DNA from: Vermamoeba vermiformis
Lineage: Eukaryota > Tubulinea > Echinamoebida
DNA length: 64,000 bases
Direction: 5' to 3'
NCBI GenBank assembly: GCA_045837725.1
Contig: JBEWZL010000209.1
Coordinates: forward strand, 558,001-622,000
Part shown: positions 21,598 through 32,716 of the stretch, piece by piece
How the letters are laid out: the number at the start of each line of letters is the position of its first letter
Numbering within the stretch: position 1 is the first letter of the stretch
Translations under genes and position numbers: made by a program
Notes under the pieces: generated by a model
Databases searched by the model: none
What the model was told of the DNA's origin: nothing
What the model saw: the letters and a program-made list of their open reading frames with translations, nothing else

Positions 21598-24500
21598 TTA
21601 TAGTTTGTTGTCTGTTGCCTTCCAGAATTTAATACTACCATTCAAACATGTTGAAGCCAACAAATCCTTGCCGTATGAAAGCGATGATAATGAAGTCTCG
21701 TGTGCCTATTTATAATGCCGTTAGTCATTGTTCAAACAATAACAGTATTAGGCAGCTCGATCTTCGTGCTAGAGATCTCATCTGAAACAGATTTTAGGCT
21801 GAGCTTACCTTAACAGCCACGGCCTTATCGCTGTTCATAAAGTCCCAGACGTGAATTTGCATGTAACCTCCAATATAAATTTTGTTTCTAGTAGACAAAG
21901 TTAGTTCGTGTTCGGATGCGCGGTCAGAAGCTTGATCCTAGAGCACTTACTCATTAGTATAAACACATGCTTGAAGTTTACGAGGCAATTTCGTTGTTTT
22001 GATGTGCTCAAAGTTGTTATTGGACGCATCCCACACCTTGACAACATCGTCTGAGATCGTGACTAGCCTATCACCCTGCAGAACCACCAGTTAGCCTACT
22101 GATAGAGGAGAGTATAGGAAGGGTGTACATACATTAGGCGACCATGTAATGGCGTTAATTGGTTTGTCATGAGCATCGCCAATGGTGCGCAGTTCTCGCT
22201 CGGTCGTGACATCCAAAATCTTGACCACCGTGTCATAACCTGCAGCGACTGTGTCACCACTGTGCGACTGGAATCGGGCAATCTTCTTAGCCGCGCCTTC
22301 GATCCATGACGAAGAGTTCTGTTCTTGCAAGTTCCAGAACCTAGTTGACAGGTTGTCAGATCAAAAGCCCGCCATCTGGATGTGACCGTTACGCTTACCT
22401 GAGAATACCGCCACTGTCAGAACTAGCCATCAGATAGGGTGTTCGTGGATGGAAATCGATGCTTGTAGCATTGAAAGTCTGATTATCGCTTTGGCTAGAA
22501 ATGAAAGGAAGATCAGACCGCGAGAACCAAAAACACATCTACAAAACTTACATTGCAGGCATCTTCAACGTCAAATGAATAGACTTTGTCTCGAGTCTGT
22601 ATCCCAAATACGAATCGTTTCTTAAAAACAAATGCTGTTAGTACTCCGATCTTAAGTCATTGCAAAAATTCGTGACTTACGATCTTGCGCGCAAGTAGCA
22701 ACGTATTTGGAAATAATAGGCGAGAACCGAACATCGACCACAGAGTACGTGTGTCCTTCAAATGTCATCGCAGGCTCGCGTCTTTCAACGTTCCAAATGG
22801 TGACTTTCTTGTCTTGACCTGCTGTGGCGAGCAACGATCCGTCCAAGTTGAAGTGCGAGGCCAATATTTTGTGCGGATATGTGATCGAGCCGAGCTCTTC
22901 TAACTTAGCTTCTTGCTCTGTTTGCACTGAGTAGTTGTCATCGCCAGTCTCTAAGAGCGAGTCGAGCAAATTTTCGTTCTTGTTCGAGTCATCGTTGCCC
23001 ATGTCGAGGAAACTTGACACGTCTGAGTCTTGCGACGGCTTCATTTCAACATCATTCGGCATCATCATTGGATTGCTCATGTTTGGGTTGTAATACTATA
23101 GAGAATTAGTCAGCAACAGATCCAAAAAGATTTGACACGTGTCACACTTACGCCATATTCCATTCCATTGCTCATTTGACCCTTTGGCATGCCGGGCATT
23201 GGTCCGCCCATATTCATTCCAGGAGGCATGCCCATAGTTGGCATGAAACGTTGGCCGTTAGGCTGACCGGGCGGCATGTACATCGTTGGTGGTCGGCCGC
23301 CTGGCGCAGGTTGACCTGGTCCGCCTGGTCGTCCGCCCATTTGAGCCATCTTCGCGTACTCTTCGGCACTTGGTCGGTTTGACATGTATCCTCCTGGGGG
23401 CATGCCTGGTTGAGGAGGTTGACCAGTGGAAGGTGGCACGGGCATTGGTCCGCCTGAGAGTGGACCTGCAGGAGCTCCTGGAGGTGACATTCCTGGGCCT
23501 GGCATTGGACCGCCAGGAATTGGACCTGAAGAGCCTCTCATTGGCCGTCGTGGTTGAGCTGCACCCTTTGCGGAGCCGCCTGTACTGCCAGTTGGTGTTG
23601 AAGGTCCTGATTGATCCATTGGACCTGCGCCGGGTTGCGACGATGCTCCGCCTTGATTAGATTGTTGTGTGCCGCTTGCGTTCATGCGAATTCTTGTGAC
23701 TGGCCCGCCTTGGTTCGCCGAGGGATTACTCCCATTACTGTCGCCTGTGGGTTGAAACATTTCAGGATTTGACGAGCTCATGGTGCCGGGAGTGCTTGGC
23801 GTGTTCGGAGCGCTGCCCATCGCATTGGGTGAGTTCACATTCTCGTGTCCCATGTACGGTGAGAATTTGGGTTGTCCTCCAGGGATCCCTGGCGCCCCCT
23901 TGGGGTAGTTTGGCATTCTCATTCCGTAAGGACCTGGTCCTGACCCGCCATGAGTTGGATGTGTCGGCATTCCTGGTGAGCCGCCTGGAGGCATTCCAGG
24001 ACCGCCTTGCATTTGTGAAGGATTCTGCATGCCAGGATAAGGCATCATACCACCAGGACCCGCCGAACCAGGGCCCATATTTGGTGGTTGACCAGGAGGT
24101 GCAGGTCCGCGAGAGACGCGAAGATTACGACCTGGACCTGATTGTCCTTGGTGACCGCCCATGTCTTGAGGGTTACCACCAGGGATGTTTCCCGCTTGAG
24201 GGTTATTCATGCCCCAACCACCCTCCTGAGCCATCCCCGGGCCATCCCTCGAAGGAGGCTGGGTTGTTGGCTGTTTGGCCCACGACCCTTTGGGTACTTG
24301 AGTGGGACCAGGGGGGAAATTGGATGGCTGAGGCAGCTGCTGGTTTCCCTGCATATTGCTAAACATTTCGTGAGGCATGTTGGGGTTTCCAGTCATCGAA
24401 GGTCCACCGGGACCTCCTCCTTGGCCACCAGGGCCAGCGTTACCATGAGGCGACGCGGGAGTAACGTTCATTGGTTGACCAGGATTTGGCATGCCAGGTG

Positions 24501-26345
24501 AGTTTGGGATGCCGCCAGGAGCGCCAGACATGTTTGAGAAATCTTTTGATGATCGCTGTGCACGAGACCGTTAGTGTCAGTCTAGCTTGAATAATCGATA
24601 GAACGAACCTTTTGCATGCGTGTCGCAGGACCCTTTGGTTGCATAGGGCCAGGACCTTGATTCATTTGAGGCGGGTAACCGGGAACAGGGCCGCCTGGTG
24701 CGCCTCCTTGACCAGGAGCTCCACCAGGGCCGGGCATTGGACCACGAGGGGGCATGTTAGGGTTAACGCCCATTGGGCCGCCTTGACCCATGTTCATGTT
24801 CATCTCATTTGGATTGAAGAAACCTTGTGGTGCATTTGGATTGCCTGATGGACCGGGGCCGCCAGGGCCTGTCGGGAACCCGCTTGCGCCAGCCCAAGGA
24901 CTACCAGGGCCTGCACCCGGGATTGGTCCCGAGGCACTGCTTCGATGTCCGGGCATACCACCAGGGGCCATGCTCGTGGGTCCTCCAGGAGCGCCAGGAC
25001 CGCTGGGCATGTTCATTGGCGCGCCTGGACCTCCAGGGGCACCAGGGCCCATTTGAAATGATCCAGGAGCACCAGGACCTCCAACTTGCGGACCTGCTGG
25101 CCCTCCAGTGGTCGGGTCTAACATGGTAGGTGGCATTCGATTTGACGGCGGGTATGGCACACCGGGTGGCATGCCAGGGCCGGGTCCTCCAGGACCATCA
25201 CGTCTGGGTCCTCCTGGCACCTTAAAATAGTAAAGATTAGCTTGGTATTCCTAGCAACACGATCAGACATTGATGGGTGTGTCGTTTTGTGCTTGGATAA
25301 AATTTAAAAATACAAATCGAGCAGGCGTAAGTAGGGCGTAAACGTCGGAGAGGTGATCCGATTCGTGGTAAAAGCATAAATGGGTATAATAGCTCTCATG
25401 TGACTACACATATAACATAACATCACATTTAAGTTATATTGCACGGTCACATTGAGGTTTCGCGATTTTTGCGCTTATTGCATAATTCTTTTGCCAGACT
25501 AAAAAATCCCTACGCCTTAACGGTTAAATTTACAATAAAATGCGTATTATTGTGACCGAGTTGAATAGCAGATAATTTGAGGATGGTGAAAAAAAAACAC
25601 CAAATCTAGCAGATTTTGCGACATGCGGAAAAATGATCAACTATCGCTTCTGCCGCTTTGTAAAGTAATAAAAATGGGCAACCAATATTATTTATATCGT
25701 ATTGGCTATTTGCAACGGTCAAACGGTGGTTTCTGTCAAGCACAAGGGCACGATCAAAAATAATTGATTACTGTCTGAGCACCTCTCGAACCACAAAAAT
25801 CCGTTCAATATTAAAAAAACAAACCGACAATAATTATAGAGGATTTTCTGTATTTTAGAATAAAAGCTTACTTGGTCTGCCATGAAAGGGGGATTCCCAT
25901 TGAAAGGTTGCCTTGGCTGCCAACCGACGGTCGAACCTCGTTGTCGTTGCATCTATATAATATAATTTTGAGCATTGGGCATGAAAATCGAGCAAAATCA
26001 ACGAGCTCAATGTAAAATCTCGTTATATCCATACATCAACGTAGGCCTTCGCGTCAGGTGACGACGTCTTCTTAGTCCTCGCGCTAAATACATCCCAAAA
26101 TACCGACCACCACTCCAAGAGAAAACCTCCTGGGGCACTGATTAGAACGGGATCGTGAGGCACTTGCGCTTCTTTCTGAAAAATATTGGCGCTCTTCTCT
26201 AGACCCTTCTTCCTCAGATAGTCCAGAATATATGCGTTCAGCCTATTATTTAATTATTAATTAATTAACTCGGGTGATTATCCCGTTGCAAAGGGATTAA
26301 GGATGCTCACATCTGGTCTGCTTCCCACTTGCTGGTTCCTGACAT
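21598..26345 (-). CDS. LEUNIG-like transcriptional co-repressor (LisH/LUFS + WD40)
   Basis: Twelve exons (26345-26311, 26242-26035, 25952-25872, 25220-24609, 24555-23152, 23095-22681, 22620-22552, 22494-22399, 22340-22133, 22075-21951, 21887-21809, 21705-21598), about 1,146 residues. Residues 1-80 form a LUFS domain very close to plant LEUNIG: KWEADQMLNAYILDYL (LisH) and APGGFLLEWWSVFWDVF. About 700 residues rich in Gly, Pro, Met and Gln follow. The C terminus is a seven-blade WD40 propeller preceded by SFLDMGNDD (DQTIRIWD, IKFWK). LUFS proteins recruit repressor complexes to DNA-bound partners in the nucleus. Intron 3 is about 650 nt, ten times the local norm. Exon 7 is one base short: the frame after DQTIRIWDTDSRQSLF does not reach the next blade in phase, most simply a missing T in a TTT run near 22578. 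Confidence 0.88.
23133..23144. repeat. Palindromic dodecamer TGACACGTGTCA, copy 3
   Basis: Exact copy inside intron 5 of the LEUNIG-like gene, starting about 7 nt after the donor. Confidence 0.7.
25221..25871. other. Exceptionally long intron of the LEUNIG-like gene
   Basis: About 650 nt of non-coding sequence within the LEUNIG-like gene, against 40-70 nt for nearly all other introns here. No open frame, repeat or RNA gene recognised; it could hold regulatory sequence or an intronic RNA. Confidence 0.4.
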
Positions 26346-26955
26346 GTAAGCGCAGTAGTGCTAATTAACGCATAATATTTACAAAACTCAACTCTTGTTG
26401 ACGATCTGAACGATAAAGAAAAATAATTTCTTGACAGAAAACAAAATTAAAAGTCAACTCCGCCTGTCATTCTTGTTGACTCGCCCTTGGTAGCAGAAAA
26501 CAGAGAGAATGCTATTTGTTAAAGAGCATATGATGTAGTGCCCGTGCGGGTCTCAAAAGGAAGTTTAAAAAGGCCGTGATCTACGCGAATTTAAATTGAG
26601 CTTCCCTCTCGTGCTTCGTTAAAAATTCAATTACCAGTGGTGTTTGGGGATTATTTTACTTATTTTCAGACGAGTAATCCGTCAATTGACTCGAGTTCGT
26701 CGTAGATGATCTTCGTGGCATGCTCTTCTTTTATCTCAAATGGTCCAAAGGGTAATATGATGTAAATGAATACATCCCTTTACGCTTATGTGGCCAACTC
26801 TAGGCAGATTAATTGCCATTTTCACAATCACTCATGCTTTTACCGTTACTTGACGCCGGTATTGCAAGGAAATTGCTTTGTTCTTGTAATTTTGCTCGTG
26901 CTAGCACCACTACCACTGACCAAATCAATAATGCGAGGTGGTAAATGTAGGCACA
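26346..26955. other. Divergent promoter region, LEUNIG-like / F-box gene
   Basis: About 610 bp between divergent start codons. A short plus-strand frame at 26766-26963 has no motif and overlaps the F-box start. No specific sites recognised. Confidence 0.4.
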
Positions 26956-29900
26956 ATGTCTAACCCGTTGAAACGAGGACGAGAAGAATCGCAGCCGGAT
27001 GTAGATGAAGGACCCAGCAAGAAACAGAAAATCTCCGAAAATAATATTTTAGATTATTTACACGATGAGTTAGTGCAACATATTTTGGTTTTTGTCCCAC
27101 ATGAGCATGTTGGTGAGTGATCTGATCCACCCTTGGCTAAGCTCGTCTATAATTTTAATTAATTTGTTAATTATAAAAGTTTAGTTTCCCATTCGATTTT
27201 ACTAATTCTTACTCGGATCAGGCAGTCTACGCTTAGTCTGTAAATTGTTCAACAATATTATTCAATCTCAAGAATACTGGCGAAGAAAATCAATTGAAGA
27301 ATGGGACGCTGATGATGTAATACCAGAGCCACGTGCTCTTTCACTATCAGCTTCGAGTGACGCTTTATTATCGAACACAGAGTACTTGATCCCGTTTATT
27401 AAAGGTTCGTAAGTTTAATATTGCAAAATCGACACGAGCTAATATATTAATTAGATGGCTCGAAAATATTAATACATTGGAGACAATATTATATTACCAG
27501 GTAACAAAACTAATTTGTTGCGATCTTGTTTTTTGGCTAATGCTTCTTTAGGAAAAAATTACACAGTTTTATCGACGAATTAATGCCTAATTTTACTGAG
27601 GAAGACTCTGTGGTAATCATTTACTCCTTTTTATTTAAACCCGATCTGCTCACGAGATCTTTTGTTGTCCAGGATTTCGACGATGTGAGCGAACTTAAAA
27701 TCGCCGATATTAAGAATGTGTTGGGGTATATAGAGACCTATAATTGGGATGATGACGATCCAATCCTGTGGCCCGAAGGCAACAAATTTCAAAATAACTT
27801 CTCTCGGCTCATGTTCGATTGCACCGCTGAAATACTCCTAGTCTACATTAATAACGAAAAATGGGAAGACGTGGAGCACATAACAAGGAATATATTTCCT
27901 AAAATGGATTTAGCAGGAAGTTTCATAAATCACGAAGCGTAAGTCTAAAATTCAATTTTCTTTAAATATTGTTATTACACTTTATTAGGAAATTTTAAAA
28001 TATTAATATGCTTAATAAAGTATATGCGTCAAATTGCTCCAGATCAGCGAGGCACTGCAAGACAAAGCTACTTACGTGGTTCCATACTTCCACAAAGCAG
28101 TCAGTTGCTTCAAAATTCTAAAAGAAGTAACGCCTTTCACGAAAAGAGTATACAGAAGAGTAGTAGACCAACAGATTAAGATGGGCTTGCTCACGCATTA
28201 CTTGCCTCTACATCCGACAAAACACTTGCATTTCAGATACCCACAGAAAAGCTTCCAAGCTATTGTCTTAACAAAATTATATCCTTTAATCGAAGGTAAT
28301 ATGCATATATTAATATATTCGATTATTAAGCCATTTCATTTTTAGAACTTGTTCCGATCCTGTTTGCAACAGTGGCCAAGGTCTTTTACGATCCCAAGTC
28401 TGATTGGAGGTCGCGAGCAAGTGCATTGGCGGCTTTAAGAACTGTTTCGATACCTGCTGACGATAAGTTGGCCTATGGGTTATTTGAGTAAGTACAACCG
28501 TAGTTTTTCATACGTGTGTTGGATCTAATATTTTCGTAGATTTGCATTAGACGCTATCAAAATCGATAACGAAGAAGTATTGCATGCAGGTTTAGTGTTG
28601 CTATACGAGACTGCAACTTTTTGCGGTGATATTCATGAACGGATCTCAGATGAGCAAGCGATCTGTTTGTTTCAGATAGTTACTCAACAAATTCGAAAGC
28701 AGCCCGTTCAACACGGGTAAGTTTAATGCTTTATATTATAATTTCTTATTAATGACTCAACCATAGTTTGTTTCTCGTGGAAATTCTCGGCGAGTTGTTG
28801 GAACATCAAAAATCTCCGTGTTTGAGCGATCAACTGCTTGATGAGCTGAATAAGAATGTTCTGTGGCTATTGCAACAACAAGGAGTCATTAATAACGGCT
28901 CTGTTGAGTTCCACGCCCTGAACAAAATTCAAGATCTGGGTAAGATCTTCAGATCAAGAATGCGACCTGTAAGTAGCGCATCGATTAATACACAACCTGT
29001 ATCTAATAAGAGCCGCTTAGTATCTGCCAGCATATAAAGAAGTGCTATTCAATATGGCCCTATCAGCCGACTTGAAGGCGAATCTGACCACAAACGAAGA
29101 GATCTTGGCAGTCTACTATGGGCTACGTAAGTAGTTTTATTAATGTATATGCAATGATATAAATCTAATATTTTTTATTAGTTAAGGATACAGTCGAGGA
29201 TTTTGACCGAGAAGGAAAGGTACTGATTGATCAAGTACTTCAAAACGCGATCGGATTCGAAGTTCGTCATCCTCAATTCTTTGCTCTATGTGGAAATATA
29301 GTGCAACAGCATCACTTCCGTACCGAAGAAAATAGAGATCAGTTGGCATTAATTATCAAAGCCATGCTGGCTTTGTTCACTGATCAGATCCATCTGTACG
29401 GCCAATCATTATATCCCGATGCGATGCTGCCAGTAGAAATTCCGTCGGATATTCCCGACACTCTCGATCAGTTCTTGAACGTGACCAAAGATATTATTAT
29501 TGACAAGAAGGTGACAGCCGACAAAACAGATCTGGCTGAATTTTTCAATTTTGAAGCCACGCCCGAGCCTCAAGATGTGAAGGAGACTAATAGTCCATAT
29601 ATAGTCAAGGTTAACTTCCTTGATGTCTACGAGAATGATTTTGATCGTGTGGCCATTCGACAGGTAAGCAGATCTCAGCACTAAATCCAATTGACCAGAT
29701 CTGACCTTTCGTATTAGGAATTATCTTCGCATTTTGGCATTGCAGCAATAGAAAATCTCATGGAGATTGCATTGCGAATGAAGCAAGATTTCCTTCCTTT
29801 TGCCCAAACAACACTTCACGTTGCCCTTGCATTGTTCCGCGTAGGAGTTCCACCCAAACACTATTTGACGTTTGGAATCGGAGAATTGCTCCAATTAATC

Positions 29901-31005
29901 AAAGACGAGCTCGGAGATTATGACAAGATGCAGTACGTCAAGATTTTGACGCAACGCTTGGACTTCTTTTTCACGCACTATTTCGACACATTGCGCGCTC
30001 AAAAACTAGTATCATCATTGAATCATTTGTATATGATAGTAAGCACATCTAATATAGATAAGGGTATATTAATTAATATTGTCTAGTGTGCGCACTATCA
30101 GCTGAAAAATCCGTACATTACACCGACTGTCATTAAATGCATGCTCGATTTTTTCTTGGAAGCAGAACAATCTCCGCACGACCCTCAATGGCCTAAAGTG
30201 GTGCGTACATGATAAAATATGACCTAGTAGTAGTAATCCTGACCTATTTTTAGCTCCCTGAAATCATTCGAATCTACGTTCTCGGTCACCCGCGTAAAAC
30301 TTATACAGCGTTGTTGAAATCAAAGTTAAAAGAAAGTGGATGGTTTTTAACGACCATAGAGGCCAATGATGTAAGCACTTATCATAGACTAAGTTTTCGT
30401 ACCGGAAATCTGACAACGTTTCATAGCATCGTAGAAGCGCTGTCTTTGAAGCATTATCGTTTTTGGTGATATATTTTGGAATCGATTATTCGCTGGTAAG
30501 TTTTATTTCTTATTTTTTAAGAAAATTAATAATTTTGTAGAGTCTGTTTAATTCTCCACTCCCGACCTTAGAACTCTTAAAGAGTAAGTAACTCGGTCAT
30601 TAGCTTACATATGTGCTTATTATTGTCATGATAGAGGTCAGAGATAGCTGCCTTCAATTTTACATGGAGACTAAGGCGACTCTGTCGCTGGGTACCAGAG
30701 TCTTTTTGGAAGTTTTCATAGTGCTGAGCTCAGCAGCGCTGTTCAAGCAAGAAATATTGGAATTCAGATTTTTCCAAACGTTCATATTTAATATGGAGAT
30801 GATTACGGATGCGCTTGAAAAAATTACCAGCGACGAAGAAGTTAAGCAACAATACGGCACTGGCAACGATGAATTTGATAAGTTTATTGTCGAGGATATA
30901 TTGGAGGCTCATCACGGATTTACGGCTTGGTATTGGGTCGGCGTGTTGAAGCATTACGGAAGAGTGCTTGCTTTGGAGAATAGTGAAGACAAACCTCCTG
31001 AATAA
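26956..31005 (+). CDS. Large F-box protein with helical-repeat body
   Basis: About 16 exons joined in phase give roughly 1,060 residues. The N terminus has a Lys/Arg-rich, nuclear-signal-like patch (PSKKQKISE). An F-box follows across the first splice (NNILDYLHDELVQHILVFVPHEHV then SLRLVCKLFNNIIQSQEYWRRK), which should bind Skp1 in an SCF ubiquitin ligase. The rest is almost all helix, with amphipathic pairs such as DWRSRASALAALRTVSIPADDKL and TTLHVALALFRVGV. These resemble HEAT/ARM repeats and so a possible substrate-binding surface, but no named family is clear. The C terminus is acidic. The start at 26956 is the first ATG that keeps the F-box in frame. Exon 5 uses the acceptor just before EALQDK, the only one that keeps phase. 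Confidence 0.75.
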
Positions 31006-31175
31006 ACTTAAAGCTTACTCCACATCATCGTGTTATTTATTAAGTGTTCTGAAACGGATCGTCTTTGGTGCCACTGTGTTTTTATTGCGGATTCAGGTTT
31101 TGACCAATTTTGACCGACGCATAACTGAGAAGTTCGTGGCGATTTCTTCTTTATATATTCTGTAAAATAGCAACG

Positions 31176-32278
31176 ATGTCGGACGAAGACAGCTCAGGAA
31201 ATAAAAATGAAAGCGATTCGGCGATCAGAGAACAAGATCGATACTTGCCGATCGCGAATATCAACCGTATTATGAGGAAGTCTTTGCCTAATGCAGCAAA
31301 AATATCCAAAGACGCTAAAGAGTGCGTTCAAGAATGCGTATCAGAATTTGTGAGCTTTATTACCTCAGAGTAAGTAAATTTTTATTTTCGGTTCGAGATC
31401 TTGCTTTTAACAATTCCGAAAAATATTATAATAATCACAAAAAATATTTGGTTGCAATTGAAAGCGTAATATAGCATTAGAACCTTAACAGAATTAATTC
31501 CAAAATTAATTTAATTTTCGAGAAATTATACTAACCGGCGAATGATTAGAGCCAGCGAGAAGTGCGTCAATGAGAAAAGAAAAACAATTAATGGAGATGA
31601 TATTATTGTCGCTTTATCTACATTAGGCTTTGATAATTATGTTGAGCCGCTCCGTCTTTATTTGCATAAATTACGCGAGGTAAGTAACAGCTTTCCGAAT
31701 ATTGAAAATTAATTGTAACACATACGGCTTATTTACTAAGTTTAATTTGTGATATATTTTAAAGTACAATTCACAATCACAAACGAAAAAACCATCGTCA
31801 AAGCGAGGCGGTGAAGAAAGTTCCTCGGGTCCAAAGCAGAGTGAAGTGCCTGCAATGAATGCTGTCGCTATTCCACCCACTATGTATGCTAATTATAGCG
31901 TAAGTACTACTGACCAATTATTGATAGTAACATTTCTCTCGAGATCTTCTATTACTTTTCATTTGTAAGGTTTTGACGTTCGATTAAAATTCTAATTTAC
32001 GAAGTATCGATATCGCACTTATTATAAGTAAATAGTGTTATATACTGGATGGTCCAAAACAATAATGCAAATTGAGTTTTCGAGCAGATCTTTTGAGCTC
32101 ACTTTGTTTTGCTTGCCTTATTTTATTCTAACAATGCATCATATTCGTATAGAACTACGCAGTGCCACCAGGTTTTCCCAAAACAGGTGCCTACGTGATC
32201 ACACCTGGCGGCATCCCAGCTGGTACAATGGTTGGAGGTGAGCCGTCCACGCCACCTGAACAAAGCACGCAGCAATAA
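31176..32278 (+). CDS. NFYB: NF-YB (HAP3) CCAAT-binding histone-fold subunit
   Basis: Four exons (31176-31369, 31550-31679, 31765-31899, 32153-32278), 194 residues. The conserved histone-fold core spans the first splice and is close to textbook: [41 protein letters not shown], then [38 protein letters not shown]. It pairs with NF-YC and NF-YA to bind CCAAT boxes in the nucleus. The C-terminal 90 residues are low complexity (Ser/Lys, then Pro/Gly/Thr), a likely disordered activation or interaction region. The gene lies 170 bp after the F-box gene on the same strand, with its own start. Confidence 0.95.
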
Positions 32279-32716
32279 TAATAAGACTAGTATTATTATT
32301 TAAATAGTCAAATTTAATAAATGTAAAATAAGTATTGTAGCAAAAAGTTATCAAATATCTACCGGATGCCAACAGGAGGCAGTAAGTTAATTAATAATTA
32401 TGGTAAGCAAAAAATTGCGTTTTTCTTCGTATAAATTCAAGAGCCGCTCAACACCGGACGAACTGAACACAAAACGGACAAAGTACTAATCCCTCTCATA
32501 TTGTGTGGCGAAATTGCTGTGGCTTACACAGAATAGATCCGCTTGCGTAACCTAAAGCTGATAAAGGACCGCAATTTTGGAATAACATGTATTGTAACGA
32601 TTAGTGTCTAATGCATTTAATTAGTTCGGAGCTCGATGATTCGCAGGGTGGTTTTATTCTATGTACACTACTATGTTACAACAAGCACTGTTCGTACCCA
32701 ATAAGATAAATTGCAA
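32279..32716. other. Convergent 3' spacer
   Basis: About 440 bp between the 3' ends of NF-YB and the pyruvyl-transferase fusion gene. AT-rich, with AATAAA-like signals near the NF-YB end. Nothing else recognised. Confidence 0.4.

Noticed and set aside
26766-26963. A 65-codon plus-strand hydrophobic frame.
   Set aside because: Overlaps the F-box start in another frame and looks like promoter sequence.
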